Source: Leptolyngbya cf. ectocarpi LEGE 11479 (lineage in GTDB: Bacteria; Cyanobacteriota; Cyanobacteriia; Phormidesmidales; Phormidesmidaceae). From it: a stretch of 38,900 nucleotides of DNA. The notes under the pieces were generated by a model. The model saw only the letters and a program-made list of their open reading frames with translations. It ran no database searches and had not been told where the DNA came from. Position 1 is the first letter of the stretch, and every line of letters starts with the position of its first letter. Location of the stretch: the NCBI RefSeq assembly GCF_015207065.1, contig NZ_JADEXP010000016.1, positions 1-38,900 of the forward strand, given 5' to 3'. The position numbers and the translations under genes were made by a program. Shown here piece by piece: positions 34,008 to 38,900 of the stretch.

Positions 34008-34808
34008 CTATCGACGGGATAGGAACCTAAAAGACAGAAAACCTACGGCGATCATCGTCACTGAGAATAACGTTGTCAGCGTCCCCAACGCATACAGAGC
34101 CGGTGAGGTAACGTTAGTGGTCATACCAAAAATTTCCAGCGGTAGCGTGTTGCTTTGGCCAGACACTAGAGACGTCCGGATAAACTCGTCGTAAGACAGG
34201 GTAAAGCTCAGCAGGCCAATGCCAATCAGACTAGGTAAAATCAACGGCAGTACGATCTCTTGAAACGTTTTGACATCGTTTGCCCCTAAGTCTCGGGCGG
34301 CTTCTTCATAAAAAGGATTAAACCGGTTGAACACCCCTAGCATAATCAAAAAAGCAAACGGCACCGTCCAGGTTAAATGAGCCCCCAAACCGGATGAAAA
34401 CCAGTTGGTTTGAACGCCGATCACCTGAAAGGTAATGCCAATGCCCAATGAGATTAAAACACCGGGGACCACCAGGCTAGAGATCGTTAGATAAAAGAGC
34501 GGTCGTGCGCCTTTGAAACGTTCTCGAAAGGCCATGCTTGCCATCACGCTGACGACAATCGCGATCGCAACCACTAATAGCCCTAACCAAAACGACCGCT
34601 GAAACGATTCGACAAAACTGCCTACCCGCTGCTCTTGAAATACCTGCCCTAGCCAGTAAACACCAAAGCTGCGTACGGGAAACGTCAGGGCTCCGTCTGG
34701 CCCCTGCAGCGACAGGGTAAAAATAGCCAGCATGGGGCCGTACAAAAACAGCACAAACAGGCCAAAGAAAACTGCCAGAATATAGAAAGAGGGATGCCGT
34801 TTAGTCAT
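34008..34808 (-). CDS. ABC transporter permease, PotC-type
   Basis: This is a permease of about 266 residues with six membrane segments. The coupling-helix region EEAARDLGANDVKTFQEIVL, then PLILPSLIGIGLLSFTLSYD, EFI is the inner-membrane-component signature of the spermidine/putrescine (PotC/PotI) group. I start it at the ATG at 34808 (MTKRHPSFYILAVFFGLFVL); the frame is open to 34877, but that stretch overlaps the upstream permease. It forms a heterodimer with the PotB-type protein encoded 28 bases upstream. Confidence 0.9.
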   Translation of the reverse strand: MTKRHPSFYILAVFFGLFVLFLYGPMLAIFTLSLQGPDGALTFPVRSFGVYWLGQVFQEQRVGSFVESFQRSFWLGLLVVAIAIVVSVMASMAFRERFKGARPLFYLTISSLVVPGVLISLGIGITFQVIGVQTNWFSSGLGAHLTWTVPFAFLIMLGVFNRFNPFYEEAARDLGANDVKTFQEIVLPLILPSLIGIGLLSFTLSYDEFIRTSLVSGQSNTLPLEIFGMTTNVTSPALYALGTLTTLFSVTMIAVGFLSFRFLSRR

Positions 34809-34836
34809 GGTGCAGAGGGTGTGCAGAGAAAGATGC

Positions 34837-35694
34837 CTACAGTTCTTTGCGAATATCAACAACGCGTAAAATACCAATCACCATCACCAGGGTGACCAAC
34901 AGTAAAATGACGGCGTTGGCAGCGGCTAACGGATATTGCAAACTACCAATCTGGGTGCTGATCAGCTTGCCAACAGATGCGGCCTGTCCCCCGCCCATCA
35001 GCCGCACGGTGACATATTCTCCCATGGTGAGGGTGACTACAAAAATTGAGCCGATGGCAATGCCAGGGGCGGTGAGCGGCAGGATCACCTCCTTAAAGAC
35101 GCTAAACCCAGATGCGCCCATGTCACGGGCCGCTGTAATTAATGTGCGGTCGATCCGCATCATGCTGTTAAAGACGGGGGCAATCATAAAGAAATTGTAG
35201 AGATGCACCATCCCCAGCACGATGGCAAAATCGGAATATAAAAACCATTCCACCGGCTGCTCAACCAAATTTAGGTTGAGCAGCAGCTGATTTAGAAGTC
35301 CTTCTCGCCCCAGCACCGGTATCCAGGAGATCATGCGGATAATGTTTGAGGTCCAAAACGGAATCGTGCAGACCAAAAACAACAGTATCCTGACGCTTTC
35401 TTTTTCAATACAAAAGCTGAGAAAGTAGGCCACAGGCAGTGCGATCGCAAGGCATGTGCCCCACACCAAGACCACATACTTAAACGTATTTAAGTATGTC
35501 GCCAGCGTCACGCTAGAGCCAAAAACACCCTTGTAATTTTCTAGCGAAAAAGCCGGTGTCATGGCATAGCCGTTAAACTCCCAAAAACTCACGACAAAAA
35601 TCATGAAGATGGGAAACACCAAAAACATGAAAAAAATCAGTGTTTGAGGTGTAGCCAGGAGATAGGGCTGGAAGGACTTCCAAGTTCTGTTCAT
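34837..35694 (-). CDS. ABC transporter permease, PotB-type
   Basis: This 285-residue protein has six predicted membrane segments (for example LIFFMFLVFPIFMIFVVSFW and ILLFLVCTIPFWTSNIIRMI). The ATPase-docking loop is AARDMGASGFSVFKEVILPL, followed by TAPGIAIGSIFVV. The sequence FWTSNIIR is typical of PotB/PotH-type proteins. It sits 6 bases downstream of the binding-protein gene. The substrate class is polyamine-like by family; the exact ligand is not known. Confidence 0.92.
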   Translation of the reverse strand: MNRTWKSFQPYLLATPQTLIFFMFLVFPIFMIFVVSFWEFNGYAMTPAFSLENYKGVFGSSVTLATYLNTFKYVVLVWGTCLAIALPVAYFLSFCIEKESVRILLFLVCTIPFWTSNIIRMISWIPVLGREGLLNQLLLNLNLVEQPVEWFLYSDFAIVLGMVHLYNFFMIAPVFNSMMRIDRTLITAARDMGASGFSVFKEVILPLTAPGIAIGSIFVVTLTMGEYVTVRLMGGGQAASVGKLISTQIGSLQYPLAAANAVILLLVTLVMVIGILRVVDIRKEL

Positions 35695-35700
35695 GGTTGG

Positions 35701-37014
35701 TTACGATGCGATAAACTCATTCCACTTTTGAACCAGATAAACCTGTTCATCCATCGTCGAGTTCCAAACCACCACATTACCCATGCGGTCTTTAAACGAG
35801 CCGCCGTCTCTCACGGCACCGGCTTTCTCCAAGGTGGTGCCAAAGGGATCTACCATATCCACAGCAGCAGGCTTACCTTCGTACCAGAAATCCCACTCTT
35901 CGGCTGACATAAATTTCTTCGCATTCTCAGGAATAGCGCTGTAATAGCCCTGGCGACCGAGGAAGGCACCCGCCCAACCGTCTAAAAGCCAATCAATATA
36001 GGCATAGGCCGCATCTAGGGCAGGCCCCTCCAAGTTACGAGAGAGGCCCACACCGCCGCCCCAGGCACGATAGCCTTCTTTTAGTGGCGCGTAGACACAT
36101 TCAATGCCCTTAGCTTTGACCGCTGTGACAGCAGGTGACCACATCGACTGAAGGATAACCTCACCAGACGCCATCAGGTTCACCGACTCATCAAAGGTTT
36201 TCCAAAAGGCGCGGAACTGTCCAGCTTTCTTCTGTTCAATCAGAATAGCGGTGATCTGGTCAATCTCTTCCTTGGTCATGTTGCCCTTGTCGCCAAAGGT
36301 CATCAGTCCGGCGGACTCCACCACCATGGCTGCATCCATGATGCCAATGGAGGGAATATCCAAGATAGACGTTTTACCATTAAACGCAGGGTCGAAGAGA
36401 TCGGCCCAGCTTTCAATGGTGCGCCCCACCAAGTCAGGACGATAGCCCAGCGTATCGGCGTTGTACTGAAAGGGAATCAGCGTGGCCCAGTCGGTGGGCG
36501 TGTCTGAGAACTCGCTAGAATCCTTATCTTTCAGATACATCACCTTGATGGGTGATGTGCCCTGAGCACCTTCAACGGGTAGTCCGTTAAACTTACCGGT
36601 TGTGAAAAATGAAGCAATTTTGTCAAAATCTTTGACGCGGGTGACATCAATGGGCTGCAGGTTACCGGATGGGATCACCAGCGGTAAGCTAAAGTATTCA
36701 CCGTCAAAAATGTCATACTGACCGGGCTGGGTGATGGCGATCTGGTTATTCTCTTCGGTGCTCAGTGCCCGCAGGTCCAGCTTGAATCCTAAATCTTCCT
36801 GGGCTTTATCCCTAATATCATTGACCTGGGCCACACCGGTACCAATAAAACGGAGGGTGACGTCTTTGATGGCATTGGCGTTCACCTCGGGGCCTGGGGC
36901 CGGATTGTTCGGCGTACCCAGGGGAGCCTCGCTTTTGCCACAGCGGGCCGCTGCCAGTGCAGCTCCGGTAGCTAAGCCAGTTTGGATCAATCGACGACGG
37001 GTAAACTTAGACAT
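35701..37014 (-). CDS. ABC transporter substrate-binding protein, PotD-type
   Basis: This 437-residue family-1 binding protein is longer than E. coli PotD (about 350). The start at 37014 gives MSKFTRRRLIQTGLATGAAL and then AAARC, a twin-arginine signal with a likely lipobox Cys. The mature part contains YDIFDGEYFSLPLVIPSGNL, LIPFQYNADTLGYRPDLVG, RTIESWADLFDPAFNGKTSI, VNLMASGEVILQSMWSPAV and AYAYIDWLLDGWAGAFLGRQ, all typical of the PotD fold. Upstream in-frame codons to 37077 were rejected because they spoil the Tat signal. Ligand unknown; polyamine or a related amine is the family expectation. Confidence 0.9.
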   Translation of the reverse strand: MSKFTRRRLIQTGLATGAALAAARCGKSEAPLGTPNNPAPGPEVNANAIKDVTLRFIGTGVAQVNDIRDKAQEDLGFKLDLRALSTEENNQIAITQPGQYDIFDGEYFSLPLVIPSGNLQPIDVTRVKDFDKIASFFTTGKFNGLPVEGAQGTSPIKVMYLKDKDSSEFSDTPTDWATLIPFQYNADTLGYRPDLVGRTIESWADLFDPAFNGKTSILDIPSIGIMDAAMVVESAGLMTFGDKGNMTKEEIDQITAILIEQKKAGQFRAFWKTFDESVNLMASGEVILQSMWSPAVTAVKAKGIECVYAPLKEGYRAWGGGVGLSRNLEGPALDAAYAYIDWLLDGWAGAFLGRQGYYSAIPENAKKFMSAEEWDFWYEGKPAAVDMVDPFGTTLEKAGAVRDGGSFKDRMGNVVVWNSTMDEQVYLVQKWNEFIAS

Positions 37015-37088
37015 TGTTTTTGCTGATGAGACAATAGTGATAATAAACAATAAGAAGGCTGGATTAACAACCCCCACAGTCTGTTGTT

Positions 37089-38303
37089 TTAATAAGGTAA
37101 GAAAACACAGTCCTGGATTGACCAGCGGAGGGTGACCAGCTGCCCCTCTTGGAACCCAGACACCATCCAGTCTGTGGTTCTCACCTTGTACAATAGTGCT
37201 TGCCCGGTGGCCTCTAGCATGAGCGACACTCGGGTGACATAGCCAGTAAGCTCAATGTCTGTGATTCTGGCCGTCACGCGATTAGCGTTAGTCGTAGGTT
37301 GGAGCTTGGCCCCGGTATTGGTCTCAGGCTTGACCTCAATATTGGGTTCTAGATATAGCAAATCAGGCCGGACAGAACAGGCTGCCTCTGCCCCTGTCTG
37401 TGTTGCCACGCCCTTGCAGAAAAGCGAGCCCACCCCGTCAACATCCAACTCGATCAAATCTTTGCCGTTTCCATCCGCTGCAGAATTTACAACTTTACCC
37501 ACAAAAATATTGTTGTCCCCAATAAACTTGGCAACAAACTGGGAGGCAGGCGTTGTAAACAGCTCCGTTGGCGTCGCGACTTGGTCAATGTGACCGTGGT
37601 TCATCACCACGACTTGATCGGAGAGTGAAAAGGCTTCTTCTACATGGTGGGTGACCTGGATAAACGTTAACCCAAACTGCTGCTGGATTTTTTTTAACTC
37701 TCCCCGCATCCTCACCCTCAGATTTTCATCCAGGGCACTTAGGGGTTCGTCTAACATCAGCACCTGGGGGCGATTGACCAATGCCCTGGCTAGGGCAATG
37801 CGCTGTTGCTGTCCCCCACTGAGCATATGGGGACGACGCTCGGCGGTGTGACTTAACCCCACCAGCTCTAGAATCTCCCCCACCCGTTCTGAGCGCTCTG
37901 CTTTGTCCACTTTTTTCATCTTGAGGCCAAACTCTACGTTCTGCCAGATGGTCTTGTGGGGAAACAGCGCATAGTTTTGAAACATCATGGCCGTATTACG
38001 CTTGGCTGCAGGCAGCTGGGTGACATTTTGGTCACCAATGTATACGTCTCCTTTGGTCACATCCTCGTGTCCAGCAATCATACGGAGAGCCGTTGTTTTG
38101 CCACAGCCGCTAGGCCCCAGCAGACAACAATAGGCACCAGCTGGGATATCGAGGGTCATATTCTCGATAGCGGTGAAGGAGCCGTAGCGCTTGGTCACTG
38201 ACCGCATTGCCACCCCAGCTGCCTTAGCTGCTAAAGCTTGTCCCGTCGACTGGCCTGGGGGCGATGTGACGGCGGGTGTGGACGTCTGAGCTTCAAAGGA
38301 CAT
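37089..38303 (-). CDS. ABC transporter ATPase, PotA-type
   Basis: This 404-residue ATPase has Walker A GPSGCGKTT, Q-loop MMFQNYALFPHKTIWQNVEF, signature LSGGQQQRIALARALV, Walker B VLMLDEPLSALDENLR and H-loop VTHHVEEAF. A C-terminal TOBE regulatory domain starts near residue 275 (CSVRPDLLYLEP). About 35 Ala/Ser/Thr-rich residues precede the ATPase domain and may not be translated. It is the first gene of the minus-strand transporter operon, and a 13-base palindrome (38380-38392) lies about 80 bases before the ATG. Confidence 0.92.
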   Translation of the reverse strand: MSFEAQTSTPAVTSPPGQSTGQALAAKAAGVAMRSVTKRYGSFTAIENMTLDIPAGAYCCLLGPSGCGKTTALRMIAGHEDVTKGDVYIGDQNVTQLPAAKRNTAMMFQNYALFPHKTIWQNVEFGLKMKKVDKAERSERVGEILELVGLSHTAERRPHMLSGGQQQRIALARALVNRPQVLMLDEPLSALDENLRVRMRGELKKIQQQFGLTFIQVTHHVEEAFSLSDQVVVMNHGHIDQVATPTELFTTPASQFVAKFIGDNNIFVGKVVNSAADGNGKDLIELDVDGVGSLFCKGVATQTGAEAACSVRPDLLYLEPNIEVKPETNTGAKLQPTTNANRVTARITDIELTGYVTRVSLMLEATGQALLYKVRTTDWMVSGFQEGQLVTLRWSIQDCVFLPY

Positions 38304-38379
38304 GGGATACGTGACCTAATGACCGAGGGATGTATGATATCAGACGTTTACAGCTGATATTGCTGGTGGCTAACATAAG

Positions 38380-38392
38380 ACTTGTCACAAGT
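38380..38392. promoter_or_regulatory. Candidate operator upstream of the PotA-type gene
   Basis: ACTTGT-C-ACAAGT is a perfect 6+1+6 inverted repeat about 80 bases before the ATG at 38303. Its size and symmetry suit a dimeric regulator. Assignment to a particular regulator, for example the GntR protein in this window, is guesswork. Confidence 0.35.
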
Positions 38393-38409
38393 TGCCTCGA
38401 AGTTTATCT

Positions 38410-38454
38410 CAAAAATAGCTATCAACAATCATTTCGATACATGTTGATAGCTAT
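38410..38454 (-). terminator. Terminator after the M20-type amidase gene
   Basis: ATAGCTATCAACA (38415-38427) and TGTTGATAGCTAT (38442-38454) are perfect 13-bp inverted arms with a 14-base loop. On the minus strand the stem is followed by a run of Ts (38414-38410). It lies 72 bases beyond the stop of the amidase gene and ahead of the transporter operon, separating the two transcripts. The stem is AT-rich. Confidence 0.65.
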
Positions 38455-38525
38455 CTCAAAGAAACCAGAGCCAACACCTCTGTCTTAGGGCCTAGAGACA
38501 ACCGTATGACCGGCCTGCTCGTTGC

Positions 38526-38900
38526 CTAAACAGCCATGGTCGATTGTTTCACAGCTGTAGCGGCCTCTCCCTTGACTTCATCAAGGTGACCATAGTGACG
38601 GTCTAACTGAAGCAGCGTGTGGAGCAAAATATTTGCCCCTTGGATGCAGTGGTCGGGAATGGTGTACTCGGTTTCAGAGTGACTAATACCGCCCTGACTA
38701 GGAACAAAAATCATGCCCATGTCGGTAATACTGGCGATGATTTGGGCGTCGTGGCTGGCACGGCTGGGTAGGGCTTGGACGGGCAGCCGTAGCTGGTCAC
38801 AGACCTGGGCAATGGTGTTGTAGATGTGGGAGTTGACGGGAACAGGTTCGTTGCGCAGCTGGGGTTTGATTTGGATTTGAGTCTGGGTTTGGGCTGCGAT
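38526..38900 (-). CDS. M20-family amidase (hydantoinase/carbamoylase type), C-terminal part
   Basis: The frame is open to the window edge, so the gene starts outside. About 124 residues are visible. LPVQALPSRASHDAQIIASI, then GMIFVPSQGGISHSETEYT is the C-terminal metal-site block shared by N-carbamoyl-L-amino acid hydrolases, allantoate amidohydrolases and related Zn/Mn amidases. The His in SRASHDAQ and the SHSETE motif are the recognisable residues. The family releases ammonia or amino acids from ureido compounds, which would suit a nitrogen-scavenging region. The precise substrate cannot be set from the tail alone. Confidence 0.82.
   Translation of the reverse strand: MAAQTQTQIQIKPQLRNEPVPVNSHIYNTIAQVCDQLRLPVQALPSRASHDAQIIASITDMGMIFVPSQGGISHSETEYTIPDHCIQGANILLHTLLQLDRHYGHLDEVKGEAATAVKQSTMAV

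Noticed and set aside
1-38900. CRISPR array, tRNA or rRNA genes
   Set aside because: No regularly spaced direct repeats of 25-40 bases and no tRNA cloverleaf or rRNA sequence was noticed while reading the intergenic regions; a dedicated scan was not possible.

Overview
The window comes from a cyanobacterium. HIP1 octamers (GCGATCGC, e.g. 6714-6721, 7266-7273, 12334-12341, 17925-17932) occur on both strands throughout. The gene content is also cyanobacterial: ureEFG, a complete urtABCDE urea transporter behind a textbook NtcA-type promoter, and a PAS-LuxR regulator. I cannot name a genus from the sequence alone.

Layout. (1) 1-8369 (+): part of an exopolysaccharide locus, with the end of a sulfotransferase, one GT2 and four GT4 glycosyltransferases and a polymerase/ligase-like membrane protein. 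A nucleotidyltransferase-family gene (8372-9484) follows directly. (2) 9520-15487 (-): a compact RiPP cluster of lasso-peptide type. In transcription order it holds a PqqD-like B1, a transglutaminase-like B2, an asparagine-synthetase-like cyclase, two tandem 50-residue precursor peptides, an HPr-kinase-like protein and an exporting ABC transporter with fused ATPase. The two precursor genes were found by reading the minus strand by eye. (3) 15885-16538 (-): a priming sugar-phosphate transferase, showing that the polysaccharide locus flanks the peptide cluster on both sides. (4) 16539-18603: a poorly coding stretch and an unrecognised coiled-coil protein. (5) 18603-21529 (-): a GntR/UTRA regulator, an exported M19 dipeptidase and a PAS-LuxR regulator. 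(6) 21866-29783 (+): nitrogen acquisition, with ureE, ureF, ureG and then urtA-E. UrtD carries an extra C-terminal TerB-like domain. (7) 30077-31470 (+): mscL and purU. (8) 31497-32112 (-): a Phd/VapC-type toxin-antitoxin pair whose toxin is frameshifted. (9) 32404-33933 (-): Ppx/GppA phosphatase. (10) 34008-38303 (-): a polyamine-type ABC transporter (ATPase, binding protein, two permeases). (11) 38526-38900 (-): the end of an M20-type amidase.

How it works together. Region 2 should make, modify and export one or two ring-bearing peptides. B1 binds the leader (W-x2-P-x-L-x3-G-x5-T), B2 removes it, and the synthetase-like enzyme closes a ring onto Asp30. The kinase could phosphorylate the C-terminal Ser region and the ABC protein could export the product. 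Regions 5, 6 and 10-11 look like organic-nitrogen scavenging: urea import under NtcA control, nickel delivery to urease (whose structural genes are not here), dipeptide hydrolysis, a polyamine-type importer and an amidase. The best candidates for something undescribed are the twin precursors with an atypical core N-terminus, their link to a kinase and possibly the nucleotidyltransferase, and the UrtD-TerB fusion.
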